NCBI RefSeq assembly: GCF_001545075.1
Contig: NZ_FCOB02000004.1
Coordinates: 1 to 64,000 of the forward strand
From: Caballeronia ptereochthonis
GTDB lineage: Bacteria; Pseudomonadota; Gammaproteobacteria; Burkholderiales; Burkholderiaceae
Length of the DNA: 64,000 nucleotides
Direction: 5' to 3'
The first letter of the stretch is position 1. Each line of letters opens with the position of its first letter. The notes under the pieces are model-generated. The model made no database searches. It was not told where the DNA came from and was given only the letters and a program-made list of their open reading frames with translations. The translations under genes and the position numbers were made by a program. Positions 34,812 through 43,453 of the stretch are shown in pieces.

Positions 34812-35594
34812 ATGAACTGGAAGATGATTTGCTTTGCGGGCGCGGCGAGCCTCGCGTTCGCATTCGGCTTGGCGCATGCCGAGTCGCAGACCTTGCGATT
34901 CGGCGTCGAGGCGTCATATCCGCCGTTCGAGAGCAAGACGCCGACGGGCCAGCTCGAGGGCTTCGACATCGACATCGGCAACGCCGTGTGCCAGCGCATC
35001 AAGATGAAGTGCGTGTGGGTGGAGAACAGCTTCGACGGGCTGATCCCCGCGCTGCAGGCGCGCAAGTTCGACGCGATCAATTCGGCGATGAACATCACCG
35101 GCAAGCGCAGGCAGGTGATCGACTTCACGCCTCCCGTCTATGTGATGCCGATCCAGATGGTCGCCAAGCGCGGCTCGAACCTGCAGCCCACGCCCGCGAG
35201 CCTGAAGGGCAAGTCGGTGGGCGTGCTGCAGGGCTCGACGCAGGAGGATTACGTGCGCAAGCACTGGGCAAGCGAGGGCGTGCAGGTCGTGACGTATCAA
35301 AGCCAGGACCAGATCTTCGCGGACCTGTCGGCCGGGCGGCTCGACGGCGCCGTGCAGGAAGTGCAGACCGCGATCGACGGCTTCCTCGCGAAGCCCGAGG
35401 GCAAGGACTTCGATTTCGCGGGCGGCGCGCTCACCGACCCTTCCACGCTCGGCGAGGGCACCGGCATCGGCTTGCGCAAGGACGATGCGGCGTTGAAGGC
35501 GAAGGTGGTCGCCGCGCTCGACTCATTGAAAAAGGACGGCACACTGAGCCAACTGTCGCAGAAGTACTTCAAACGCGACATCATTGCGAAATAG
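34812..35594 (+). CDS. Polar amino acid ABC transporter substrate-binding protein
   Basis: A 260-aa HisJ/ArtJ-like periplasmic protein (SBP_bac_3). The signal peptide ends at AHAES (residue 23). The mature part begins LRFGVEASYPPFESKTPTGQ and has the usual GFDIDIGNAVCQRIKMKC and FDAINSAMNITGKR segments. The start at MNWKMICFAG gives a normal signal peptide. A longer frame adds a charged leader. No permease or ATPase is encoded nearby, so it must use a system elsewhere. Basic amino acids (arginine, ornithine, D-forms) are the likely ligands from context. Confidence 0.92.
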   Translation: MNWKMICFAGAASLAFAFGLAHAESQTLRFGVEASYPPFESKTPTGQLEGFDIDIGNAVCQRIKMKCVWVENSFDGLIPALQARKFDAINSAMNITGKRRQVIDFTPPVYVMPIQMVAKRGSNLQPTPASLKGKSVGVLQGSTQEDYVRKHWASEGVQVVTYQSQDQIFADLSAGRLDGAVQEVQTAIDGFLAKPEGKDFDFAGGALTDPSTLGEGTGIGLRKDDAALKAKVVAALDSLKKDGTLSQLSQKYFKRDIIAK

Positions 35595-35616
35595 GCACTT
35601 CATCAGGCATCGGAAC

Positions 35617-36858
35617 ATGACTCAGGACGTGATCGTGCTCGGCGCGGGCATCGTTGGAGTGAGCGTCGCGCTGCATCTGCGGCAGCGCGGATGGCAGGTG
35701 ACGCTCGTCGACCGCCGCGCGCCCGGCGAGGCGACGAGCTTCGGCAATGCGGGACTGATCGAGGCGTCCTCGGTCGTGCCTTATGCGTTTCCGCGCGACT
35801 GGGGCACCGTGCTGAAGTTCGCGATGAACCGCTCGACCGCGCTGCGCTACGACCTGCGTTCGCTGCCCGCGTACGCGCCGTGGCTCGCGCGGTTCTGGTG
35901 GGAGTCGGCGCCCAAGCGCCTCGCCGCTGCCGCGCACGACATGCTGCCGCTCATTCGGAGAAGCGTGGCCGAGCACGAGGCGCTGATCTCGCGGGCGGGT
36001 CTCGCCGATCTCGTGCGGCCCACGGGCTGGCTCGAAGCCTATCGCTCGCGCGAGCAGTTCGAGCGGGAGGCGAGCGCCGCCGAGCGAATCGCGAGCGAGC
36101 ACGGGCTCGGCATGAAGGTGCTCGATGCGAGCACGCTGCATCGGCTGGAGGCATCGCTCGATGGTGGATATGCGGGGGCGATCCACTGGACGGACCCGCG
36201 CAGCGTGATCGATCCGGGCGCGCTGACGAAGGGCTATGCGGCGCTTTTCGAGCGCGAGGGCGGACGCTTGTTGATCGGCGACGCCGCGACGCTCGAACCG
36301 TCGGGAAGCGGCTGGCGCGTGATGACGGCAAGCGGCCCGATCGAGGCGCAGACTGCGGTGGTGGCGCTCGGCGTATGGTCCGGCGATCTGGCGCGCAGGT
36401 TCGGCTATCGCGTTCCGCTCATGGCCAAGCGCGGGTATCACATGCATTACGAAAGCGATGGACGTGCTGCGTTATCGAGGCCTGTAGTCGATATCGAGAA
36501 CGGCTATGTGGTGGCGCCGATGCGGCGCGGCCTGCGTCTGACCACCGGCGTCGAGCTCGCCTGCCGAAGCCGGCCGCCGAGCCCGGTGCAGCTCGAACGC
36601 GCGGAGCGGATCGCGCGACCCGTGTTCGGCCTCGGGGCGCGGATCGACGAGTCGCCGTGGCTCGGGCTGCGGCCCTGCACGCCGGACATGCGGCCCGTGA
36701 TCGGGCCGGCGGATCGCCACCCTGGGCTCTGGTTCGCGTTCGGGCACGCGCATCACGGGCTCACGCTCGGCCCGGTGACGGGGAGGCTCGTCGGCGAGCT
36801 GATGAACGGGGAAGCGGGCTTCACCGATCCGATGCCTTACCGGGTGGGAAGGTTCTAG
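35617..36858 (+). CDS. FAD-dependent D-amino acid dehydrogenase (DadA/DauA-like)
   Basis: A 413-aa DAO-family flavoprotein. The FAD-binding VIVLGAGIVGVSVALHL lies at residues 5-21, the second nucleotide-binding glycine region near residue 395 (WFAFGHAHHGLTLGPVTGRL), and DESPWLGLRPCTPDMRPVIG precedes it. The length and FGNAGLIEASSVVPYAFPRD segment are typical of DadA. It would oxidise a D-amino acid to the 2-keto acid and pass electrons to the quinone pool. It follows the binding protein by 22 nt, divergent from the DauB/DauR-like genes. Confidence 0.92.
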   Translation: MTQDVIVLGAGIVGVSVALHLRQRGWQVTLVDRRAPGEATSFGNAGLIEASSVVPYAFPRDWGTVLKFAMNRSTALRYDLRSLPAYAPWLARFWWESAPKRLAAAAHDMLPLIRRSVAEHEALISRAGLADLVRPTGWLEAYRSREQFEREASAAERIASEHGLGMKVLDASTLHRLEASLDGGYAGAIHWTDPRSVIDPGALTKGYAALFEREGGRLLIGDAATLEPSGSGWRVMTASGPIEAQTAVVALGVWSGDLARRFGYRVPLMAKRGYHMHYESDGRAALSRPVVDIENGYVVAPMRRGLRLTTGVELACRSRPPSPVQLERAERIARPVFGLGARIDESPWLGLRPCTPDMRPVIGPADRHPGLWFAFGHAHHGLTLGPVTGRLVGELMNGEAGFTDPMPYRVGRF

Positions 36859-37120
36859 CAATCCTGTCCGCTCGGGAGGTATCGACACATGGGCAGGCCC
36901 GCATGCTGACGGACGCCACCCTTGGCTCTACCCGGGTCCGCTGGAAATCAAACGCTCGCCGGCATCCTGTAACATCCCGACAGGGCAATCGGGACGGACG
37001 TGGTCCTCCTTGTCCCATTCGATCGAAGCGGCCGGCGTGCCCCGCTCGAGTGACTGTTCGCGGGCCTTTCGACGCGCCCGTGAGCGACATTTGCGCCCCG
37101 CCTCTCCGCCGATCATCCAT

Positions 37121-38347
37121 ATGCCGCCCCCCATCGCATCCATGTCGTCGAAGCAGACCCACTCGTGGCTGGAAGTTCTCGCCGTCTTCTTGAAGCTGGG
37201 TCTCACGTCCTTCGGCGGACCAATCGCTCATATCGGGTACTTCCGGCGCGAGTTCGTCGACAGACGCCGGTGGCTGACCGACGAGGGTTTTACAGATCTG
37301 GTCGGCCTGTGTCAGCTGCTGCCGGGACCCGCGAGCAGCCAAGTCGGGTTTTCCGTGGGCCTGCTTCGAGCTGGTTGGCGAGGCGCTGCGGCAGCGTGGT
37401 GTGGATTCACCTTTCCATCCGTGCTGCTTTTGATCGCGTTCGCCGCGATTGCGCCACATCTGAGCGGGCCAGTTGGCGAAGGTGTGCTTCATGGCCTCAA
37501 GCTTGTCGCGGTCGCGGTGGTCGCGCAAGCGGTCTGGGACATGGCTCGGCGGCTCTGCCCTGATCATCGACGAGCCGGGATCGCACTGCTCTCTCTGGGA
37601 TTGCTCAGTGTCCTGAACACGGTCTATGCGCAACTCCTCGTCATCGCCAGCGGCGCCGCCCTCGGTATGGTCGTCTGCGGAGGCGCCAACTCGTCCGTGC
37701 CGTCTCGCCCAGCTTACGAGTTTCGTGTTTCACGCACCGCCGGCATGATTGCATTGATTCTCTTTCTGCTATTGCTGCTCGGCGTACCGGCGTTGATGGA
37801 TCTGTCCGCCAACAGGATCCTCTCCGTATTCGATGGCTTCTACCGCTCCGGCGCACTCGTGTTCGGCGGCGGTCATGTCGTCTTGCCGCTTCTGCAACAG
37901 CGGACGGTAGACTCAGGATGGGTGTCGCCGGGCGTTTTCCTCGTCGGATATGGCGCCGCGCAGGCCGTACCGGGTCCGCTGTTCACCTTCGCCGCATTTC
38001 TCGGCTGGTCGATGAACGAGGCTCCCAATCACTGGGCGGGCGCCACGCTCGCGACGCTTGGAATCTTTCTGCCTGGAATGCTTCTCGTCGTCGCGGCCCT
38101 GCCCTTTTGGCAGGCCTTGCGCGCACGCCCCCGCATGGCTGCTGCGTTATCAGGCGTGAATGCCGCAGTCGTCGGCTTACTGGCGAGCGCGTTGTACTCG
38201 CCGGTATGGACAAGCGCCGTGCACTCGGCACCCGATTTCGCCATCGCGACCGTTGCCTTTCTTTTTCTTGTTCGCTGGCGCATCCCGCCGTTGGCCATCG
38301 TCGCGCTTTGCTCGCTCCTCGGCATTGCCGAAGCACTCTGGATCTGA
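37121..38347 (+). CDS. chrA: ChrA-family chromate transporter
   Basis: A 408-aa inner-membrane protein with two homologous CHR domains (residues about 15-185 and 225-405). Family signatures are FLKLGLTSFGGPIAHIGYFR, LCQLLPGPASSQVGFSVGLL, and the second-half counterparts LVFGGGHVVLPLL and GAAQAVPGPLFTFAAFLG. It exports chromate, or in some cases takes up sulfate-like anions. The first ATG of a plausible frame was used; another lies 21 nt downstream, and neither has a clear RBS. No chrB gene is adjacent, so it is a stand-alone copy. Confidence 0.9.
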   Translation: MPPPIASMSSKQTHSWLEVLAVFLKLGLTSFGGPIAHIGYFRREFVDRRRWLTDEGFTDLVGLCQLLPGPASSQVGFSVGLLRAGWRGAAAAWCGFTFPSVLLLIAFAAIAPHLSGPVGEGVLHGLKLVAVAVVAQAVWDMARRLCPDHRRAGIALLSLGLLSVLNTVYAQLLVIASGAALGMVVCGGANSSVPSRPAYEFRVSRTAGMIALILFLLLLLGVPALMDLSANRILSVFDGFYRSGALVFGGGHVVLPLLQQRTVDSGWVSPGVFLVGYGAAQAVPGPLFTFAAFLGWSMNEAPNHWAGATLATLGIFLPGMLLVVAALPFWQALRARPRMAAALSGVNAAVVGLLASALYSPVWTSAVHSAPDFAIATVAFLFLVRWRIPPLAIVALCSLLGIAEALWI

Positions 38348-38395
38348 CCACCGCCCGGCTGACCACTCATCCGGGTCGAACACGCTATCCATGCT

Positions 38396-38535
38396 TCAGG
38401 TCATGCCGATTTCGTCGACGATGAGGCTGTCCATGCCGCTGACAAGCACGCGCGACGCGTCGGCATCGGGTGAAGGATAGTCGTCGCGGCGATGCAATCC
38501 GCGCGTCTCGCGCCATGCGAGCGCGCTCACGGGCT
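38396..38535 (-). pseudogene. C-terminal fragment of a flavoprotein (fumarate reductase/aspartate oxidase type)
   Basis: The last 45 codons before a stop read SALAWRETRGLHRRDDYPSP and continue to a short tail. This matches the capping end of succinate-dehydrogenase-like flavoproteins (typically ESRGxHxRxDFP). Upstream in this frame the sequence loses similarity at once, so only the tail survives. The fragment was recognised by eye. Confidence 0.4.
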
Positions 38536-38944
38536 CGTTGGCACTCTCGCAACCGGAACGAAGCCGTCTTCTTCGTCGACATGAATCGGGCTGCCGTCGC
38601 GCCGCGAATAGCTCGCCCAGATGAACGGCAAGCCCTTGGTGACCGACGAGAATGTCTCGTCCTCGGCAAGACACACCGAGGTGACCCGGCATATTCCGCA
38701 AGCTCTCGTCTCAGCGCCACTGCCCGTTGTAGCCTCGTCGTCACGGCGTTAGAAAGCCGTGTCGGAAAAGGCAGACTTGGTTTGGTAAGCCCAAGTCCTT
38801 TCGGTAACGAAAGCTCTGGTCTTTGGCCTCGCGCACGAGATCCCCACGACGAACATCTGACGCTGTCCAGGCGTCGAAACGTTCGTCCGTGTGGTTCTCA
38901 ACCTGGGGGAACGCTCCGGTCGGACATCGACAAAGGAGTCGTTC
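38536..38944. other. Decayed intergenic sequence
   Basis: About 400 bp between the flavoprotein tail and the truncated monooxygenase. Short pieces on the minus strand such as DGSPIHVDEEDGFVPVARVP look protein-like but lead nowhere. I see no intact gene or RNA. An AAGGAG site at the right end serves the truncated monooxygenase. Confidence 0.4.
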
Positions 38945-39256
38945 ATGCATAAGCATCATCCGGGAATTTACGACGTCGTAATTGCCGGAGCCGGCCCTGT
39001 CGGCCTCTTTCTCGCCTGCGAGCTTCGGCTGTTGGACCTGTCGGTCCTGCTGCTGGAGCGAGCCGAAATCCCACACTCGCCCTTGAAGCGCCTTCCGTTC
39101 GGAATGCGCGGCCTCTCGGTCCCCACCCTCGAAGCCCTCTACCGTCATGGGTTGCTGGACGAGGTAATCGCGGTGCAGCGTGCGAATGATGCGGCAAGCG
39201 CGACTGCGGAGAGCGCGCATTGGATGCAACGGCCGCGACCAGCAGCAACTCGATGA
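38945..39256 (+). pseudogene. FAD-dependent monooxygenase, truncated after the N-terminal domain
   Basis: 103 codons starting MHKHHPGIYDVVIAGAGPVG encode the FAD-binding beta-alpha-beta fold of a PHBH-type aromatic hydroxylase (GAGPVGLFLACELRLL, then LERAEI). Family members are 400-550 aa. Here similarity stops near residue 85 and the frame closes at 103. The RBS AAGGAG is intact, so a short protein could still be made, but it lacks the DG and substrate domains. Sequence downstream shows no continuation in another frame. Confidence 0.75.
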
Positions 39257-39478
39257 ACTTCATGTTCGTCTTCCCGCCGCTCAACCCACCGGCGACGAGT
39301 TTCCATGGCACCCCGTGCGAGGCAACGACGAAGACACTCGGCGGCTCCGCGACGAGACAAGATTGACAGCATCTTCATCCCGGCCGAGCCTCGCTCGGCC
39401 GCTTGCCCAGCTGTCAGGTCGCAACGACTTACCGGCTGCCCGAAGCTCACATTTGCAGCCGACCGGTGACTCAGGGTG

Positions 39479-39507
39479 TTGACGGGGCGTGAAAAACATC
39501 CTATAAC
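39479..39507 (+). promoter_or_regulatory. Sigma70-type promoter of the RHH/esterase operon
   Basis: TTGACG and TATAAC are separated by exactly 17 bp. Both differ from consensus by one base. The -10 box overlaps the first bases of a perfect inverted repeat, and the RHH gene starts 38 bp downstream. It is one of the clearest promoters in the window. Confidence 0.7.
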
Positions 39508-39523
39508 CATCCATGTGGATGGT
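39506..39523. promoter_or_regulatory. Inverted-repeat operator of the RHH regulator
   Basis: ACCATCCA-TG-TGGATGGT is an 18-bp inverted repeat with perfect 8-bp arms, covering the end of the -10 box and the expected transcription start. GGGAGG, the RBS of the next gene, lies just beyond. The location implies direct repression by the ribbon-helix-helix protein encoded immediately downstream. Confidence 0.65.
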
Positions 39524-39544
39524 ATCGGGAGGTTAGAATTAACT

Positions 39545-39961
39545 ATGGCAAAAGAAATAGTGGAGCGGTCTCGAGGCAGCGAAACCGAAAAAATAACGAT
39601 CAACCTTGGCCCCGTGGACCTGGGCCAGATCGATCTGCTCGTGGAAGAAGGCTTCTACTCGAACCGCACGGACCTGATTCGGACAGCAATCCGCAATCAG
39701 CTGTCGATTCATGCGCCGGTCGTCAAGGACACCGTGACGCGGCGTGAACTGGTTCTGGGTCTCCAGTACTTTTCGAAACAAGACCTCGAAGCGACGCGCG
39801 CGGCCAATCAGCGACTCAAGATCCAGGTGCTGGGGTTAGCCAGCATAGCCGCTGACGTATCGCCCGAACTCGCGCTGGCGACGATTGAATCGATTCTGGT
39901 CCGCGGCGCGCTCCACGCATCACCGGCAATCAAGGCTGCGCTGGCGGATCGAATCCGCTAG
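39545..39961 (+). CDS. Ribbon-helix-helix (CopG-like) regulator
   Basis: A 138-aa protein. The N-terminal part (residues 17-55) reads EKITINLGPVDLGQIDLLVE then GFYSNRTDLIRTAIRNQL, a ribbon-helix-helix DNA-binding fold with the beta-strand ITINLG and two helices. The C-terminal 80 residues are helical and not recognised. Start ATG with GGGAGG 9 nt upstream. It precedes the esterase gene by 33 nt and probably represses both from the inverted repeat in its promoter. Confidence 0.82.
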   Translation: MAKEIVERSRGSETEKITINLGPVDLGQIDLLVEEGFYSNRTDLIRTAIRNQLSIHAPVVKDTVTRRELVLGLQYFSKQDLEATRAANQRLKIQVLGLASIAADVSPELALATIESILVRGALHASPAIKAALADRIR

Positions 39962-39994
39962 CGTCCTGGCCCCTGGCTCGATAACGGAAAAAAC

Positions 39995-41098
39995 ATGAAA
40001 CTGAACGAAGGCTTTTTGGACTCGATGAAAGAGGCGTTCGCACTCTTTCGCAACAGCGATCCCGCCGCGGCGGCGGAGATTGTGAAGCGCGCCATGCGCG
40101 GCGAGCAGACAGACGCGGCACCCACACGGCACGACGACGACATCGACAGGACGCGAACGCGCTTCGCCGATGTTTTTCAACCTCGGCGTGACTCGCAGCC
40201 CAGGCAAACGGTCGCTGACGCGCAGGATTGCGGACACTTCAGCACCCGACGTTATGCGAACAGCGCGGGTCAGCGCAGCTACAAGCTCTACGTGCCGAGC
40301 AGCTATCGCGATGATCCGCTGCCGCTCATTGTGATGCTGCATGGCTGCACTCAGGACGCCGACGATTTCGCAGCGGGCACGCGAATGAATGCGCTCGCTG
40401 AAGCCCACGACTTCATGGTCGTGTATCCGATTCAGCCGCAAGGTGCGAATACGTCGAAGTGCTGGAACTGGTTCAAGCCGGGCGATCAGCAACGTGATCA
40501 GGGCGAACCGTCGCTGATCGCGGGCATCACTCGCGAGGTCATGGCGCAACACAACGTGGACCCGAAGCGTGTGTATGTAGCGGGCCTGTCCGCCGGGGGC
40601 GCGATGGCGGCAATCATGGCGCAAAGGTATCCCGAGCTATATGCGGCGGCAGGCGTCCACTCCGGCCTGCCCGTCGGATGCGCACACGACCTGCCGTCCG
40701 CGCTCGCGGCGATGCGCGGGGGCAAGACCAAGGCGAGAGCCGGCAAGGTCCGCCCTGCGAACGTGTCAGACACGTCGACACCTCGATTCCCGCTGATCGT
40801 CTTTCACGGCGATGCCGACGGGACGGTGCATCATGTCAACGCGACCGAACTGGTGCGCGGATTCACGGTGAATGGTGCCGCGCCCGGCCATCCATCGTCG
40901 ATCGATACGGGAGCACGCAAGCATACGATCCGGCGGATGACGTCCCCCGAAGGCATACCCGCGGAATTGTGGACCATTCACGGCGCGTCACATGCTTGGT
41001 CAGGCGGTTCTTCAAACGGCAGTTTCACCGATCCCGCCGGACCCGATGCCAGCGCGGAGATGGTGCGCTTTTTCCTCGAGCATCCTCTCGGTCACTGA
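39995..41098 (+). CDS. PHB-depolymerase-family esterase
   Basis: A 367-aa alpha/beta-hydrolase of the Esterase_phd family (poly(3-hydroxybutyrate) depolymerase or feruloyl-esterase-like). Oxyanion segment LIVMLHGCTQDADDFAAGT, nucleophile Ser199 in GLSAGGAM, acid Asp275 in HGDADGTVH and base His333 in GASHAW form a complete triad. No signal peptide is seen; the N-terminal 70 residues are charged, so it may be cytoplasmic. It is likely co-transcribed with the RHH regulator. Confidence 0.9.
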   Translation: MKLNEGFLDSMKEAFALFRNSDPAAAAEIVKRAMRGEQTDAAPTRHDDDIDRTRTRFADVFQPRRDSQPRQTVADAQDCGHFSTRRYANSAGQRSYKLYVPSSYRDDPLPLIVMLHGCTQDADDFAAGTRMNALAEAHDFMVVYPIQPQGANTSKCWNWFKPGDQQRDQGEPSLIAGITREVMAQHNVDPKRVYVAGLSAGGAMAAIMAQRYPELYAAAGVHSGLPVGCAHDLPSALAAMRGGKTKARAGKVRPANVSDTSTPRFPLIVFHGDADGTVHHVNATELVRGFTVNGAAPGHPSSIDTGARKHTIRRMTSPEGIPAELWTIHGASHAWSGGSSNGSFTDPAGPDASAEMVRFFLEHPLGH

Positions 41099-41193
41099 TT
41101 GCGCTTCTTTTACGTCGGTTCGACTCGTCGAGCCGGATCGGGGACGATTCGGAGATCAAATCACCGGCCGCAAGGCGAGTTCACAGACGTTCG

Positions 41194-41913
41194 CTATTTC
41201 TCGCTCGTTGTCGTCAGCACTTTCATCACTTCCGCTGCCGTGTGTTCCGAGTGTTCGCGCAGTAGTCTGACGAGGCATGCGCCATCGCGCCTGGACAGCG
41301 CGTCCAATATTTCATCGTGCTCGCCAAGAGACTCGGCCCAGCGCAGCACATCTGCGTTGGCCGCCCCCCTCGCACGATGGATCTTGCTCATCAGCGAAGC
41401 GTACAGGTCGGATAGCACCGGATTGCCGGCGACATCGACGATTCGCTGATGCACTTTCTGGTTGGCGCGGTAGTAGGCCGTGCGCTTGCCCTCGCGATGA
41501 AAGGTCTGCATGGCGCGATGGTGCTCCAGCAATACCTTCATCTGCTTGTCGTCGATACGCTGCACGGCAAGCCGCCCGGCGGTTTCCTCCAGTCCATGCA
41601 GCACTTCGAAGATGGCAGCGATCTCGTCCTTGTCGATCGGTGCAACCTGAAAGCCCATGTGCTGCCGGTGGGTCACGTGCCCCTCGGTCACCAGCGTTTT
41701 GAGCGCCTCGCGCAAAGGCGTTCTGGAGATGTCGAACTGCTCGCACAGCGCTTTCTCGTCGATATGTCCGCCGGGCGGCAACTCACCTTCGAGAATCATC
41801 TCGCGCAATCGCTCCGCGATCGCCGCATACATACCCGTGCCGCGCAGGCTGATCCGCTTGCGTGTATCAGCCGGTAGTGACTTCATGTCCATGTCGCCTG
41901 TTTCCGTTTGCAT
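41194..41913 (-). CDS. GntR/FadR-family (FCD) regulator
   Basis: A 239-aa regulator. The winged HTH (residues 25-95) includes IAERLREMILEGELPPGGHI and CEQFDISRTPLREALKTLV. The C-terminal FCD domain has the metal-binding-type residues EVLHGLEETAGRLAV ... HRAMQTFHREG ... NQKVHQRIVDVAGN. It is divergent from the hydantoin cluster across a 203-nt AT-rich region and is its likely regulator, probably released by a hydantoin- or amino-acid-like ligand. Confidence 0.93.
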   Translation of the reverse strand: MQTETGDMDMKSLPADTRKRISLRGTGMYAAIAERLREMILEGELPPGGHIDEKALCEQFDISRTPLREALKTLVTEGHVTHRQHMGFQVAPIDKDEIAAIFEVLHGLEETAGRLAVQRIDDKQMKVLLEHHRAMQTFHREGKRTAYYRANQKVHQRIVDVAGNPVLSDLYASLMSKIHRARGAANADVLRWAESLGEHDEILDALSRRDGACLVRLLREHSEHTAAEVMKVLTTTSEK

Positions 41914-42116
41914 CTTCCGTCTTTGCTTAATTGTCGTACAGGCTCGTCAGACTATCTACAAAAATAAATATCCAATAAAATCATAAATCTATACTACTTG
42001 TAATTCATAATTAGACATCATATACTGCCCTCGCACCATACGAAGCACGCCGGGAGCCGTCCCGGCCACAGACCCGAAACCCGAAGGCCGTGATGCGGCG
42101 AACGGAGGAGACATAC

Positions 42117-43410
42117 ATGAAAATCGCAGGTGCGGCCGTACAGGCCGAGGGCAGGACCGGCGTACGCTGGCGAGTCTTTTTGATCATGCTGATGCTCATT
42201 TCGATCAACTATGTGGACCGGGCGTCGTTGTCCGTCGCCATGCCGCTGATCGCGAAGGAGTTTCACATTGCCCCCGCCGTGCAGGGACTGATTCTCAGCT
42301 CGTTCTTCTGGACCTACGCGTTCATGCAGATCCCGGGGGGCATGCTGGCTGACCGATTCAAGCCGCGCATCGTGATCGCGTGCGCCACGTTGTTCTGGGG
42401 CTTCTTCCAGGGCATTGCCGCTGTCTGCACGACGGCCACCGCGCTGATTCTCACCCGTCTGGGCCTCGGCGCTGCCGAAGCACCGATCTATCCGGCGGGC
42501 GGCAAACTCAACGCAATGTGGATGACGCGACACGAACGTGGCCGCGGCGCGACGCTGCTCGACGGCGGCGCCCCGCTGGGCGCGGCGCTCGGTGCGGTGA
42601 TCATCTCCGGCCTGATCAGCGAGTTCGGATCGTGGCGCACCTCCTTCGTGGTCGCGGGCGTCGGCACCATGCTCGCGGGCCTGTTCGCCTGGTACTACAC
42701 GCAACAATCCGCGTGAGCATCCGGCCGTGAATCAGGCCGAAGCGGACTACCTCGAAGCGGCGCTGCAGGAAGAACATCGCAGCGAGCCGGTTGACGCCAG
42801 CGGCCGTAGCCTGGATTTTTTCCGGTACCGCTCGGTTTGGGGCATGTTCTTTGGATGGATGTGCTTCAACTCGCTGTTTTACGGCTTGCTCACCTGGATG
42901 CCGAACTATCTGAACAAGGTCCACGGCTTCAATATCCAGCAGATGGGCGGAGCCAGTTTCGCGATCTTCTTCAGCGGCTTTGTGGGCGAACTCGCCGGCG
43001 GGTGGATCGCCGACAAGTGGAAGGCGGCGGGCGGTTCGCCCAATCGCGTGATGCGCACCCTGTTCGGCATCGCCGCCGTGGCCGCCACCGCGTCGATCTT
43101 CTCGGTCGCCTATGTCGGAAATCCGGTGACGGTGGTGGTGTTGCTCGCCTCCACGTTGTTCTTCCTGCGCTGGTGCGGTCTGTACTGGTGTCTGCCTTCC
43201 ATCCTCGGTACTCGCAACAAGATCGGCTTTCTCGGCGGTCTGATGAACCTGGGCGGCAATATCGGCGGGGTTCTCGTTCCGATCATCGTCGGCCTGATCG
43301 TGCAGGCGACCGGCTCCTATTTTCTGGCCCTGATGTTTTTCGCCGCCGCAGGCGTCGGACTCCTCGTCTGTTCGACGCTCATCGACTACGAACGCAAACT
43401 GCCCGTCTGA
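42117..43410 (+). pseudogene. ACS-family MFS transporter, split by a frameshift
   Basis: The first 199 codons encode six membrane segments of an anion:cation symporter (SINYVDRASLSVAMPLIAKE; LILTRLGLGAAEAPIYPAGG). The frame then hits TGA after YYTQQSA. Reading one frame over, NNPREHPAVNQAEADYLEAA continues without loss into the remaining six segments. A single-base insertion or 2-base deletion near 42703-42708 explains it. The RBS GGAGGAG is intact. It may be a true pseudogene, which would make the hydantoin operon depend on another carrier, or a sequencing error. Two half-proteins with a GTG restart at 42727 are another possibility. Confidence 0.8.
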
Positions 43411-43453
43411 GCAGGTTTTCTTCACCTTTTAACAACTGATTGCTGACTTCATC

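Noticed and set aside
41950..42030. Possible GntR operator in the AT-rich region before the hydantoin cluster.
   Set aside because: The region is AT-rich and promoter-like, but no convincing inverted repeat of the FCD type could be picked by eye.
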